A stretch of DNA of 64,000 nt from Leptotrichia sp. oral taxon 847 (GCF_001553645.1 NZ_CP014231.1:248001-312000), one strand, 5' to 3'. Positions 25,228 to 35,490 are shown, counted from the stretch's first letter. Notes: generated by a model not told the origin, from the sequence alone. A program made the numbers and translations.

Positions 25228-27033
25228 ATGGAAAGAAAAGATATACCAAAAGAATATAAATGGAATTTAGGCGACATTTATAAAAATTATGAAAAATGGA
25301 ATGAAGATCTTGCAAAAATGGAAAAAATTCAAAAAGAACTTGTTGGATATAAAGGAAAATTTGACAACGAAGATAAACTTCTGGAATTTTTGAAAAAGCA
25401 AGAAGAGTCAGAAAAAATTGCTTACAAGCTTTATAGATACCCACAACTTGCGAGAGATCTTGACTCATCGGACAAAAAAGCAACTGAAAATATGCAAAAA
25501 ATTCAGTTTTTGTTTGCAAAAATGGGAACGGAACTCTCTTGGGTAAATCCAGAACTTATTGAAAATAGAGAAAATATTGAAAAATGGATTCAAAAAAAAG
25601 AATTTTCAGATTACAGATTTGGACTTAAAAACTTGTTTAGACTGCAAAATCATGTTTTGGATGAAGATAAGAGTAAGCTTCTTTCTTATTACAGCTCATA
25701 TTTTTCGGCGCCTAGAAGCATTTATTCCGAAATAACAGTAACTGATGTCGTGTGGCCTTTGGTTACACTAAATAATGGCGAAAAAATTCAAGCGACGGCT
25801 GCTAATTATAGTAAAGTTGTGTCTACGAATAGAAATCAAGAAGATAGAAAATTGATATTTGAAAATTACTACGGAATTTTTGAAAAAAGAAAAAATACGA
25901 TTGCAGCAATTTATAATTCGATTTTGCAAAAAAATATAGCAAGTTCAAAAGCTTATAATTATAAATCATTTTTGGCAAGTGCTTTGGAAGATAACAACAT
26001 TTCCGAAGATATTTATTTAAATTTGATAAATACTGCAAAAGAAAATACTGCACCGCTAAAACGATATATAAAATTGAGAAAAGAAATTTTGGGCCTTTCT
26101 GAATATCATAACTATGACGGTTCGATAAATCTTGTTAAATTTGACAAGGAATATGAATATGACGACGCTAAAAAAATTGTTTTAAATTCAATTGCGCCGC
26201 TTGGAAAAGATTATACAAAAAAAATGGAAAAAGCAATTTCACAAGGCTGGCTTGACGTGTTTGAAACTCAAGGAAAACGCTCGGGAGCTTATTCTGCTGG
26301 AGTTTACGGGGTTCATCCATATATGTTATTAAATTACAACAAGACTCTTGACAGTGTATTTACATTGGCACATGAATTAGGACATACTTTACACACATTG
26401 TACTCTCAAGAAAATCAACCTTTTTCAACATCGGATTACACAATTTTTGTAGCGGAAGTGGCATCAACTTTTAATGAAAGACTCCTACTTGACTATATGC
26501 TTGAAAAAACGCAGGATCCGACTGAAAAAATAGCACTTTTGGAACAGGAGATAAGAAATATTACAGGAACATTCTATTTTCAGGCATTACTTGCTGACTA
26601 CGAATATCAGGCACACAAATTGGCAAAAACTGGAAAGCCGATTACAGCTGATGTTTTGAGCAAGATAACAGAAGATTTATTTAAGGCTTATTACGGCGAC
26701 GAAATTGAAAAAGATGAACTATTAAATATTTTCTGGGCAAGAGTGCCACATTTCTTTAATTCACCGTTTTATGTGTATCAATATGCAACTTGTTTTGCTT
26801 CATCGGCAATACTTTACGATAAAATCATAAAAAATGAAGATGAAAACACTAGAATTGAAGCACTAAAAAAATATATCGAGCTATTAAGTTCAGGTGGAAA
26901 TGATTTTCCAATGAACCAATTAAAAAAAGCAGGAGTTGACTTGAGTAAAAAATCTACAATTGAAGCAGTTTCTAAACAGCTTGACAGTCTCCTAGATAAA
27001 CTGGAAACTGAAATTAAAAAATTGAGAAATTAA
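25228..27033 (+). CDS. pepF: Oligoendopeptidase F
   Basis: 601 residues, M3B family zinc peptidase. The HExxH motif is H382-ELGH in LAHELGHTLHTLYS, with the third ligand Glu in the FVAEVASTFNE block. The N-terminal YKWNLGDIYKNYEKW is typical of PepF. It cuts short peptides in the cytoplasm. GGAGG lies before ATG 25228. No signal peptide. It follows the broken ptuB by 26 bases. Confidence 0.95.
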   Translation: MERKDIPKEYKWNLGDIYKNYEKWNEDLAKMEKIQKELVGYKGKFDNEDKLLEFLKKQEESEKIAYKLYRYPQLARDLDSSDKKATENMQKIQFLFAKMGTELSWVNPELIENRENIEKWIQKKEFSDYRFGLKNLFRLQNHVLDEDKSKLLSYYSSYFSAPRSIYSEITVTDVVWPLVTLNNGEKIQATAANYSKVVSTNRNQEDRKLIFENYYGIFEKRKNTIAAIYNSILQKNIASSKAYNYKSFLASALEDNNISEDIYLNLINTAKENTAPLKRYIKLRKEILGLSEYHNYDGSINLVKFDKEYEYDDAKKIVLNSIAPLGKDYTKKMEKAISQGWLDVFETQGKRSGAYSAGVYGVHPYMLLNYNKTLDSVFTLAHELGHTLHTLYSQENQPFSTSDYTIFVAEVASTFNERLLLDYMLEKTQDPTEKIALLEQEIRNITGTFYFQALLADYEYQAHKLAKTGKPITADVLSKITEDLFKAYYGDEIEKDELLNIFWARVPHFFNSPFYVYQYATCFASSAILYDKIIKNEDENTRIEALKKYIELLSSGGNDFPMNQLKKAGVDLSKKSTIEAVSKQLDSLLDKLETEIKKLRN

Positions 27034-27068
27034 AATAAAAAATTTCAAAAATATAAGGAGATGATTTT

Positions 27069-28844
27069 ATGAAACTTAAAGAAAAATTTAAAAACTTATT
27101 TCCTGATATAAAAAAAGGAATTGAAAGATTTCCTGTAACTGTAATATTTGGTATAATACTTTTTATTATAGCAATATTTTCAATTGAAGGTAGTTATTAC
27201 GAGCTAGCTTGGATAGAATATTTAATTATAGCAATACCCCTTTCTGCGACACTTGAGCTTGTAAGAGAAAAATATTTTGAAAATAAAAATCGTAAATTCT
27301 TTAGAATTATCAATTTTTTTGGAACAATTTTATTTATTTTTGTTTCAAAAATGTTTTTTAAAAATTATTTTGCAGGAGAAGTAATTAACGTTACTGCAAC
27401 AGTACTGATATTTTATGTACTTTTTTATTTGATTCCGATTATTTATAGAAATGAAAATAGAGAAAAATATTTGCAGTCAGTTGTTGGAAATCAAATAATT
27501 ACAATAGGTTTTGCTTTAGTTTTATTTTTAGGATTTTCTGCCATAATAGGCACAGTCGATGTTCTTCTTATAAATCTTCCACATACACTATATACTCATG
27601 CTTTCGTATTTTCAGCATCAGTTTTCGGAGTAATATTTTTTGTATCAAGATTAAAAGAAAAAGATGAAAGCCTTGCAAATTATGAATTGCCAAAAATTGT
27701 GGAAGTTTTAATCTGCTATATTTTAATACCATTAATCTTAATTTATACAACAATTTTATATTTATACTTTGCAAAAATTATATTTACACTAAAGATGCCA
27801 AAAGGAGTTGTATCGCATTTAGTTTTATGGTACACAGCTTTTAGTCTGTTTATAATAATTATGGTAACTCCAATAACTTATAAAAATAAATTTGCAAAAT
27901 TTTATAAAAAATTTTTTCCAATGATTTCAGTACCGCTTATTTTACTGGCACTTTTTTCAATAAATAAAAGAATTTTTCAATATGGAATAACAGAAAATCG
28001 GTATTTAGTGATGATCCTTGTAATTTGGCTGTTATTTAATATGATTTTGTACATTGTGAAAAATGATGTAAAATGGGTACTTATTTCATATATTTTTGCA
28101 ATTTTAATTGCAGTATTTAGTCCATTTAACTTGGTAACTGTTTCGATAAACAGTCAAAATAAACGGCTTGAAAAACTCCTTATAAAAAACGGAATTATTC
28201 AAAATGGAAAAATTACAAATAACAATGATAAAGTTTCCATAAAAAATAAAAATGAGATTATGTCAGTAATAGATTATTTTTACAACGATACTTCAGAATT
28301 AAAATGGAAAAAAATAAAAATTTTAGGAAAGACATACGAAAAGCCAGAAGATTTTATGAAAGTAATCGGTGCTAATGACTTCTGGAGAAGCTATGAAAGT
28401 ATTGACAATCAAGAAAAAGGCGTTATTTCTGAAATTAGTTTAAAAATAAACGATGGTATTAAGATGACCGAATCAAAGGGATATGATTACTTAATATATG
28501 ACTTTAACGTTTCGTATCTATTGGATACAAATGAAACAAAAGAAATTAATAATAACGGCTATAAAATTATATTAAAAAATGAAAATTTAACGATTAAAAA
28601 TATTCAAAAAAATACTGAAATATTGAACATTAATTTGAACAAAATTGCAAATGAAATCTATTTAAAAATAAAAGAAAAATCTAAAAAACAAAATCAAAGT
28701 TACGTCGAACTTCCTGAGAATGATTTAACTTATTTATCTGAAACAAAAAATTCTAAATATAAAATTGTATTTAGCGACATTCATTTTAGTGAAGAAGATA
28801 AAATCGATGGTTTGAATCTAAATATTTATTTTAGCGAAAAATAA
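27069..28844 (+). CDS. DUF4153 family membrane protein
   Basis: 591 residues. About 9-10 membrane segments fill residues 20-360. A soluble C-terminal part (about 370-591) begins near NSQNKRLEKLLIKNGIIQNGKI and has several beta-like strands. The topology and the FNLVTVSINSQNKRLEKLL block fit DUF4153. The function is unknown. AAGGAG precedes the start. It converges with the OPT gene across a shared terminator. Confidence 0.75.
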   Translation: MKLKEKFKNLFPDIKKGIERFPVTVIFGIILFIIAIFSIEGSYYELAWIEYLIIAIPLSATLELVREKYFENKNRKFFRIINFFGTILFIFVSKMFFKNYFAGEVINVTATVLIFYVLFYLIPIIYRNENREKYLQSVVGNQIITIGFALVLFLGFSAIIGTVDVLLINLPHTLYTHAFVFSASVFGVIFFVSRLKEKDESLANYELPKIVEVLICYILIPLILIYTTILYLYFAKIIFTLKMPKGVVSHLVLWYTAFSLFIIIMVTPITYKNKFAKFYKKFFPMISVPLILLALFSINKRIFQYGITENRYLVMILVIWLLFNMILYIVKNDVKWVLISYIFAILIAVFSPFNLVTVSINSQNKRLEKLLIKNGIIQNGKITNNNDKVSIKNKNEIMSVIDYFYNDTSELKWKKIKILGKTYEKPEDFMKVIGANDFWRSYESIDNQEKGVISEISLKINDGIKMTESKGYDYLIYDFNVSYLLDTNETKEINNNGYKIILKNENLTIKNIQKNTEILNINLNKIANEIYLKIKEKSKKQNQSYVELPENDLTYLSETKNSKYKIVFSDIHFSEEDKIDGLNLNIYFSEK

Positions 28845-28910
28845 GGTTTTTTGAGATCACAGATATTTTTACATTATCAATTAAAAACATCAATTAAAAA
28901 CCAATTTTAA

Positions 28911-28945
28911 AAGGGAATGTTTCCTTATTTACGAAACACTCCCTT
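28911..28945. terminator. Shared terminator between DUF4153 and OPT genes
   Basis: Arms AAGGGAATGTTTC and GAAACACTCCCTT. On the minus strand the one non-Watson-Crick position becomes G-U, giving a continuous 13-bp stem. On the plus strand it is an A-C mismatch. T-rich on both sides. Confidence 0.75.
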
Positions 28946-29037
28946 ATTATTTTTAATATTCCTAACTTATTATTCAGCGTTTTAAATCTCTCTTTTCACG
29001 TGTTACACATATTTTTACGCCAATTAAATATCTATTT

Positions 29038-30627
29038 TTAACTTGTAAGCATAATCAAGCTTAAAAATGTGCCAACTAACGCTTCACCACCCATCAGGCC
29101 ATTTGTAAACAGCAACATTTTCCCATAAAAACTTTTTGAAATTCTATTTGCACAAAAACTTAGTAATCCACCAAAAAACACCGTCAATGTAAAATTAAAT
29201 GGAACATACATCCCTACTCCAAAAATTATAACATTAAAATTGAAAAACTTTAAAATTGCTCCTATTAAAAATCCAGCAAAAAATATATCTAGATGAGGAA
29301 TTCCATTTATTGAATTTAATATCAGTGAAATTTTTAAATTATAGTCCACATACGTTAAGGTTTTTGATGAAGAAAAAAATAGAAAAAATAAAAATGTTAT
29401 TATAAATGAACTGGCAACTGCTCCAACCATCTGTGCCAAAAACTGTTCCCTGGGATTAATTCCGACACCGCTGCACATTTTAAAATTATTTAACATATCT
29501 CCTGCAAAAGAACATGCAACAGTAACGACACAAGCCATTAAAAACATCAATAGAGGCGTCACACCAGTAACGTACCTCACTCCAGAAATATTTAATCCAT
29601 TAAATAGTTTATTTAAAAACGATATTATTGAAATTGTAATTATAGCATTGATTTCTATTGGATTTATACTGGTTTTTCCAGTTGAATATCCAGAGATTAC
29701 TACGGCGAAAACCACCAGAACCATCAAAAGAACTGATAAAAATAGTGGTGTTTTAAAAATTATGTTTACAAAAAAAAGATAAAAAATCATCAAAAGTAAC
29801 AATTTTATTAAAATTCCTGAATTCTTTTTTACATTTCCAAATGCAAATGTCTTTAAAACTATGCAAAATCCTATTCCAACTATGACACCCATAGCTAAAC
29901 TATCTTTTACAGCCATAAAATTATTTATTTTAAAAATTTTTGAAAAAATTTCTGAAATAAAAAAAACTAATATTCCACCTAAAAACCAGAGAAAAGTTCT
30001 TGCAAGGCCCAAAGTATATCCTACACCAATCAACAGTGGCGAAACATAAAAACTAAAAAAATTATCATTTATAGAAAAAATTGTTGGAAGTAACGGTTTA
30101 CTCTTATAAAAATTAGCATCTCGTAAAACTGTTATAATTGAGCTTACTCCCAGTCCTAGTCCAACTACTCTTGCATTTTCAATTTTACTTCCAGAATCTA
30201 TCACATTAAAAGTAGCTTGCCCAACAGGAAATTCAAGTTTGTCTTCTTCTAACATTTTTGCTCTAAAAATAAACGACACAAATCCACCTAAAATGCTTCC
30301 AACTAAAATTGTAAAAAACATTGTATTTCTATTTATATTTGAGACATTGCCTCCTAGAAAAATATACGCCGGCATAGTAAAAGCCACTCCTGCTGCAATT
30401 GTTGTACCGCTTCCCATAATCATCTGAGTAATTGCTATCTCTTTATTATCAGTTTTCTTTAAAAAATTTAAAAACAAAATAGAAATTGTCGTGACAGTAA
30501 TTGAAGACCAAGTCAAAATTCCAAATTTTAATACTGTATAAAAAGCACCAGACGAAACTAAAACTGCTCCAAGAACTCCCAAAATTACGGAAGCGATTGT
30601 AATATTTAATTTTTTTCCTTCGGCCAT
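29038..30627 (-). CDS. OPT family oligopeptide/metal-chelate transporter
   Basis: 529 residues with about 14 membrane segments. N-terminal TIASVILGVLGAVLVSSGAFY and the QMIMGSGTTIAAGVAF and LEFPVGQATFNVI blocks are typical of the OPT superfamily. Members import oligopeptides or metal-siderophore-like compounds with protons. The specificity cannot be read. The start follows AAGGAG with eight-base spacing. A promoter and a tandem structured RNA of about 230 bases precede it, suggesting ligand-sensing control. Confidence 0.85.
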   Translation of the reverse strand: MAEGKKLNITIASVILGVLGAVLVSSGAFYTVLKFGILTWSSITVTTISILFLNFLKKTDNKEIAITQMIMGSGTTIAAGVAFTMPAYIFLGGNVSNINRNTMFFTILVGSILGGFVSFIFRAKMLEEDKLEFPVGQATFNVIDSGSKIENARVVGLGLGVSSIITVLRDANFYKSKPLLPTIFSINDNFFSFYVSPLLIGVGYTLGLARTFLWFLGGILVFFISEIFSKIFKINNFMAVKDSLAMGVIVGIGFCIVLKTFAFGNVKKNSGILIKLLLLMIFYLFFVNIIFKTPLFLSVLLMVLVVFAVVISGYSTGKTSINPIEINAIITISIISFLNKLFNGLNISGVRYVTGVTPLLMFLMACVVTVACSFAGDMLNNFKMCSGVGINPREQFLAQMVGAVASSFIITFLFFLFFSSSKTLTYVDYNLKISLILNSINGIPHLDIFFAGFLIGAILKFFNFNVIIFGVGMYVPFNFTLTVFFGGLLSFCANRISKSFYGKMLLFTNGLMGGEALVGTFLSLIMLTS

Positions 30628-30665
30628 TAAGCTTTCTCCTTCTTATGTAAAAAGATTTTATAAAT

Positions 30666-30898
30666 AAAATTGCTGTGTGAATTATCCGCAATCGTTAAAA
30701 ATAAAATTTTAGAAACAGGAATAATTTTTTACAGCAATTTTTTATTTGTTATATTTTTAATTATTTTAAGTGAAGATTATTGTATGAATTATTCATAAAA
30801 TGACGGAAAGGAAATTCCATTTTTCAGGAAATCCTTTCAATTTGCACTTTCGTGCAATAAATGCTGAGAAGTAGGAATAACTTTTTAACAATAATCTT
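30666..30898 (-). ncRNA. Candidate tandem structured leader RNA of the OPT gene
   Basis: Two related modules. Module 1 (30773-30898) is closed by AAGATTATTG/CAATAATCTT; module 2 (30666-30741) by AAAATTGCTGT/ACAGCAATTTT. Inside both, the minus strand repeats AAAAA[A/G]TTATTCCT on the left and [G/A]ATAATTCA[C/T]ACA on the right; these pair as an inner stem that uses G-U pairs valid only on the minus strand. Module 1 also holds TTGCAC-GAAA-GTGCAA, a GNRA-capped hairpin, plus a GAAAGGA/TCCTTTC hairpin. I know no riboswitch class that fits. Confidence 0.6.
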
Positions 30899-30904
30899 TA
30901 ATTT

Positions 30905-30933
30905 ATTTTAACATAAAAATTGTTACTTATCAA
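30905..30933 (-). promoter_or_regulatory. Promoter of the OPT transporter transcript
   Basis: Minus strand TTGATA (30928-30933), 17-base spacer, TAAAAT (30905-30910). The expected start point falls at or just before the closing stem of module 1 of the leader RNA, so the RNA structure would be the exact 5' end of the transcript. Confidence 0.7.
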
Positions 30934-30940
30934 GTTTTTT

Positions 30941-33361
30941 TTAATAAAAATCTGTCAAAATTTGTGTGAGAGGAAGTGGATTATCCGCATCAATTTTATC
31001 AAATACCACATCTGCCACTTCTTTATCAAATACTTTTGTCCCTCTCGCTTTTACATTCATTTCAATCAAATCGTACATCGTAATATATTTTTTGTTTACA
31101 AAATACTTTAAAATATCTTCAAGATACGCTTTTTCATTGTTTTGCAATCTATTTTGATTTCTATAGTTTTCAACGACAGGTAAATTTGTATCAATCCAAA
31201 TGTACTCAGATTTTTTTAAATCCACCAAAATTGTGCTTGTTGTATAATTTTTTGACAAAATTTGAAATCCTTGTGTAATCGCGCTACTATACATATTTTT
31301 TTTGTCCTGCGATTCTTCTTTTGTAAGTTCCATCACTCCCGCATACACACTGTTAATTTCTTTAAAATTAAATCCATTATAGCTTCTAACCGTCATTAAA
31401 ATGTAATTTATATCTTTTTCCTTAACTTTTTTTAAATCATAAATATCAATAAATTCTAGCGCTCCAGAAGGTGCATCTACAATATCTCCACTAAAAGCAA
31501 AGCCTTCTTCAACTTGGTTATAATATGCAATTGATTTTAAAAATTTGAACTCAGAATCGAAACAAATTGCTGATAAATCAACATCTGTTCGTATTTTTAA
31601 ACCATCTTTTTCAAAATTTTTCCAACCCACAAAAAATCTTAAAACCTCGGCATCACTATTAAATTTAATTCTAGAACCTCTAGTCATCGGACGAAGTGAA
31701 ATATTGCTATCTTTTTCACTCGTTGTAACCATAATATTTTTATAACTTTTATCAACAAATATCTTTTTGAGTGCTTCTTTTTCTTTTAATTTTTGAATAA
31801 TTCCATCTTTGACAACTTCCATCAAATCTTTGATTAGCTCATCACTCAAAAATATCGTTTCATCTATTTTTCTCCAAATTCCTTTGCTATTTACAACTCT
31901 TGGAATTTCCATTTGAAGATTTTTAATTTTCTGTTTTTCAAAATCTTCCAAATTTTCAATCTTACTCTTTGATACTCCATTATTTTTAGGACTTTCTAAA
32001 TCAGATTCATTTTTCTGTTCTTCTTTAAAAACAAGGTTTCTAAAAACATTTCTAATTTTCGAGTGTTTTTCAGGTAAAGCTTTTTTTAAAGAAAGTTCTT
32101 CTGTAATTTTACCTTTTTTAACTTTTTCTAAATTATTGATTTTTTTTATTTCTAATTTTTGAATTTCTTCAAGTCTGTTTTTCTCTTGTAAATTTAAAAG
32201 TCTGTCATAAAGCTGGAGTAAAACCCTTGTATTCACATCTTTTATACATTTTTTTAAACCATTTATCAAAATGTGATACTGTTTTTCATTTGAAATATTT
32301 AAAAGCGACAAAACTTGTCTTGTGTAATCACCAGAAAATTTTAAATAAAGTCTAATAAATTTTTCCAAATCTACATTTGACATATTTGGAATATTTTTTT
32401 TAACTCTGTCAAAATATCCTTTCGGTGTTTCAAATTCAAACTTTGAAAACAGCATATTTACAATTTTTTGAACATTTGGATATTTTTTCAAATTAATTTT
32501 TTTTACATTCAATTTAAAAAATTTATGCCACGGTTTTTTATATCTTTTAATATCTGGAAAACTATTTTTTATTTTATCTAATTTTTTTACAATCTGATTT
32601 AACTCCGTTCTGCCAAAGTATGCAAAATGAATATATTTTTTATCCAGTTTACTATTTGACAATTTTGCAATAAACCGTAAAATATCTATTGCGGTATCAA
32701 AATTTCCAATTAAAATTTTTCTTTTTTCCCAGACATAGCTTGAAAGCGTTGTAAGAGTTTCTTTCATCACAATGTTTTTGGAATATTCCTCCAATTCATC
32801 GCCAGAAAATCCATTCGACAAAAAGCAGACATCTTCCAAATACTGACTGGATAATGTAACATTACTCGATAATAAATTGTACATTAGCTTTTCAATATCA
32901 GAATCAACTACCAATTTTAAATGAGAAAGTGTAACAAGCTCAGAAGGTTCACAATTTTCATATTCAGGTTTATTTTTTTCATCTTCCAAATTTTCATTTT
33001 TTGGAACATATCCAAACCAGTAATGGAGAATCTGATTTATGTAAATATCCGCTTCTTCCATGTTCATCACATCTTTTGGAAAATTTTTATAAAAAACTTT
33101 ATATCCTTTATCCGATTTAAAATCTTCAATATTTTCGAGCATTTCACTGCACAAATCTATTGCGTATTCCCTGTTAACTTTAAAAAGCTTTTCTGCCAGT
33201 TCCTTTTCAAATGTATATCCATATCCTTGGAATTTTTTGATGATTGTAGCCATTTCAGCAATACTTAAAGTGCTTTTTACCTTTTTAATATTTAGTTTTT
33301 GCTCTTGGACATAAACCCCGTTTAAATGTCGTAAAGTAATACTGTTTATTGATTTTATCAT
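30941..33361 (-). CDS. Large protein with C-terminal TerD-like domain
   Basis: 806 residues, no signal peptide. Residues 1-400 are mainly helical (recurrent FLSNGFSGDELEEY and TLSSYVWEKRKILIGNF segments) and unrecognised. Lys-rich linkers follow (about 400-500). The C-terminal ~250 residues resemble TerD: GSRIKFNSDAEVLRFFVGW, DVDLSAICFDSEF and SIAYYNQVEEGFAFSGD, then NYILMTVRSYNGF. The layout recalls the MXAN_6230/SCO0854-type TerD proteins, but I see no RING finger. TerD proteins bind calcium and act in stress systems; no other ter gene is nearby. Confidence 0.65.
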   Translation of the reverse strand: MIKSINSITLRHLNGVYVQEQKLNIKKVKSTLSIAEMATIIKKFQGYGYTFEKELAEKLFKVNREYAIDLCSEMLENIEDFKSDKGYKVFYKNFPKDVMNMEEADIYINQILHYWFGYVPKNENLEDEKNKPEYENCEPSELVTLSHLKLVVDSDIEKLMYNLLSSNVTLSSQYLEDVCFLSNGFSGDELEEYSKNIVMKETLTTLSSYVWEKRKILIGNFDTAIDILRFIAKLSNSKLDKKYIHFAYFGRTELNQIVKKLDKIKNSFPDIKRYKKPWHKFFKLNVKKINLKKYPNVQKIVNMLFSKFEFETPKGYFDRVKKNIPNMSNVDLEKFIRLYLKFSGDYTRQVLSLLNISNEKQYHILINGLKKCIKDVNTRVLLQLYDRLLNLQEKNRLEEIQKLEIKKINNLEKVKKGKITEELSLKKALPEKHSKIRNVFRNLVFKEEQKNESDLESPKNNGVSKSKIENLEDFEKQKIKNLQMEIPRVVNSKGIWRKIDETIFLSDELIKDLMEVVKDGIIQKLKEKEALKKIFVDKSYKNIMVTTSEKDSNISLRPMTRGSRIKFNSDAEVLRFFVGWKNFEKDGLKIRTDVDLSAICFDSEFKFLKSIAYYNQVEEGFAFSGDIVDAPSGALEFIDIYDLKKVKEKDINYILMTVRSYNGFNFKEINSVYAGVMELTKEESQDKKNMYSSAITQGFQILSKNYTTSTILVDLKKSEYIWIDTNLPVVENYRNQNRLQNNEKAYLEDILKYFVNKKYITMYDLIEMNVKARGTKVFDKEVADVVFDKIDADNPLPLTQILTDFY

Positions 33362-33508
33362 TCTTATTCCACCTTTTAAAATAGTTTATACTTAATTATA
33401 CTAAAAAGATTAATATAAGTCCAGCGCTAAATTTATTAGCTTTTTAAACTTTTATTTTTTTAACTTTTATAAATTTTTTAATTTTATAAAAATAAAGTTA
33501 CCAAACCT

Positions 33509-34288
33509 TTAATTGCCAAAATATTTCAAAATTTCTTGTACAACTTCATCAGATTTTAAAATACTTGAATGACTTTCCCCATCAATTATTTTAAATTTAC
33601 AGTTTTCCAATTTTGCACTTTTAACTGGAACCGCTCCGTCACTTTCTCCATCTGTTATTACCGAATATAACGGATTATTTGCTCTATTTCCAACCATGAC
33701 ATAACAGTTGTAATCTGGCTCTTTCAGCTGATTTACAAAACTATCTTTTTGAACATTTATCTGTTTTATCGCTTTCCCCAAATATGGACTTAGTAGTTCT
33801 GTAAAAAAATTTCCTGCCATTGAACTTCCGTGAGATGGTGGCGAGAGAAACACTACTTTTCCCAATTCTTCAAAAGTATTTTCTTGTAACTGGTATCTCA
33901 AAACGACTGAACCCATTGAATGAACTATAAAGTTTATCTTTAATTTTTTTTTGTTTTCCGATACTCTTTTTTTATTTATTTCATTTAAAATTTTAATTTT
34001 TTTCTCAATTTCTGGCTCAATATATTTTTTTGCTATATCTTGAATTTCATCTTTAGTAGTTGGATACTGAATATTAACTCCTGAATATCCATTTTCCTCC
34101 AATTTTTTCTCAATATACTCTAAATTGTCCAATTTACTGTAAATACCATGCATCAAAATGACAATATCTTTATCCGTTTTTTCAATATTTCCAAATTCTT
34201 TTGTTTCAAATTTGTGTGTCAATATCCCAGCGTCTACATTTGCTGCTATTGACAATAAAAAAAATATTTTTAATATCAACTTTTTCAT
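33509..34288 (-). CDS. Exported alpha/beta hydrolase, lipase-like
   Basis: About 259 residues. Signal peptide KKLILKIFFLLSIAANVDAG, then the oxyanion block VILMHGIYS, nucleophile elbow IVHSMGSVVLRYQL, Asp in TDGESDGAVPV, and His in GESHSSIL. It should act outside the cytoplasm on lipids or esters. ATG 34288 has AAAGGAAAAA upstream; the longer GTG start at 34303 overlaps the nspC stop. Last gene of the polyamine run. Confidence 0.8.
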   Translation of the reverse strand: MKKLILKIFFLLSIAANVDAGILTHKFETKEFGNIEKTDKDIVILMHGIYSKLDNLEYIEKKLEENGYSGVNIQYPTTKDEIQDIAKKYIEPEIEKKIKILNEINKKRVSENKKKLKINFIVHSMGSVVLRYQLQENTFEELGKVVFLSPPSHGSSMAGNFFTELLSPYLGKAIKQINVQKDSFVNQLKEPDYNCYVMVGNRANNPLYSVITDGESDGAVPVKSAKLENCKFKIIDGESHSSILKSDEVVQEILKYFGN

Positions 34289-34302
34289 ATTTTTCCTTTT
34301 CA

Positions 34303-35490
34303 CTAAGAAAGTCTGTTACGAAAATCCTCATACTTAAATGTACGAATAACTTTTAATCCATCTTTTTCCGTATAAACTGCAATTGACGGAAGATTTATTC
34401 CATTGAAAGTATTTGTTTTAACCATGCTGTAATGCGCCATATCGGTAAAAATCAGTTTATCTCCAACTTTTACTGGTTCATCAAAAGAATAATCTCCGAT
34501 AATATCTCCCGCAAGACAAGTTGGTCCACCAAGTCTATAAGTATATTTTTTCTCATTCGGCAGTCCTGAGCCAAAAATATATGGTCTATATGGCATCTCT
34601 AAAACATCTGGCATATGACACGAAGCCGATGTATCAAGTAAAAGTATGTCAATTTCATTTTTTGTAATATCCAACACCTCTGATACTAAAAATCCTGTGT
34701 TTAACGCGACAGCTTCTCCTGGCTCAAGATAGACTTCCACATCATATTTATTTTTGATGTGATTTATACATTCCACAAGTTTTTCTATGTCGTAATCTTT
34801 TCGAGTGATATGATGTCCACCGCCAAAATTTACCCATTTCATATCATAAAGATATGCTCCAAACTTTTCTTCAAATACTTTTAACACATTTTCCAAAGCG
34901 TCCGAATTCTGCTCGCAAAGTGCATGAAAATGAAGTCCAGAAAGTCCAGAAAGCCTTTTTTCGTCAAAATTTTTAATAGTTACTCCAAATCTTGAATATC
35001 TTCCCGCAGGATTGTAAATTTCTGTCTCAACTTCTGAAAATTCAGGATTAATCCTAAGTCCACAGCTTATTTTTTTTCCACTGTCTTTTATTTTATTAAA
35101 GACTCTGTCTTTAAATTTATCCCACTGATTAAACGAATTAAACACGATGTGATTGGTTAAATCTAATATTTCATCAAATTCATCATCTCTGTAAGCTGGA
35201 TTAAAAATGTGGGTTTCAATATTTTTATTAGGAACTTTTTTTTCCATTTCTTCGTAGCCAAGCCTTGCTTCAAATAAAGAACTTGCAGTAGTTCCGTCCA
35301 AATACTGCGCTATTAACGGATAAAAATAGAACATCGAAAAGCCTTTTTGCGCCAACAAAATTTTACATCCAGTTCTATCTTTAACGTTTTTCAGCACTTC
35401 CAAATTTTTTTTCAAAAGCCTTTCATCTACTAAAAATGATGGTGTTGGAAGATTTGTAATATCTATGTCTATATATTTATTTTTTGCCAA
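34303..35490 (-). CDS. nspC: Carboxynorspermidine/carboxyspermidine decarboxylase
   Basis: 395 residues, alanine-racemase-fold PLP decarboxylase. LPTPSFLVDERLLKKNLE is typical of NspC. The PLP lysine is in LLAQKGFSMF, followed by GTTASSLFEARLGYEE, the FGGGHH phosphate-binding block, and the catalytic Cys region SASCHMPDVLEMPYRP. It converts carboxyspermidine or carboxynorspermidine to the polyamine. The partner dehydrogenase lies upstream. Confidence 0.93.
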   Translation of the reverse strand: MAKNKYIDIDITNLPTPSFLVDERLLKKNLEVLKNVKDRTGCKILLAQKGFSMFYFYPLIAQYLDGTTASSLFEARLGYEEMEKKVPNKNIETHIFNPAYRDDEFDEILDLTNHIVFNSFNQWDKFKDRVFNKIKDSGKKISCGLRINPEFSEVETEIYNPAGRYSRFGVTIKNFDEKRLSGLSGLHFHALCEQNSDALENVLKVFEEKFGAYLYDMKWVNFGGGHHITRKDYDIEKLVECINHIKNKYDVEVYLEPGEAVALNTGFLVSEVLDITKNEIDILLLDTSASCHMPDVLEMPYRPYIFGSGLPNEKKYTYRLGGPTCLAGDIIGDYSFDEPVKVGDKLIFTDMAHYSMVKTNTFNGINLPSIAVYTEKDGLKVIRTFKYEDFRNRLS

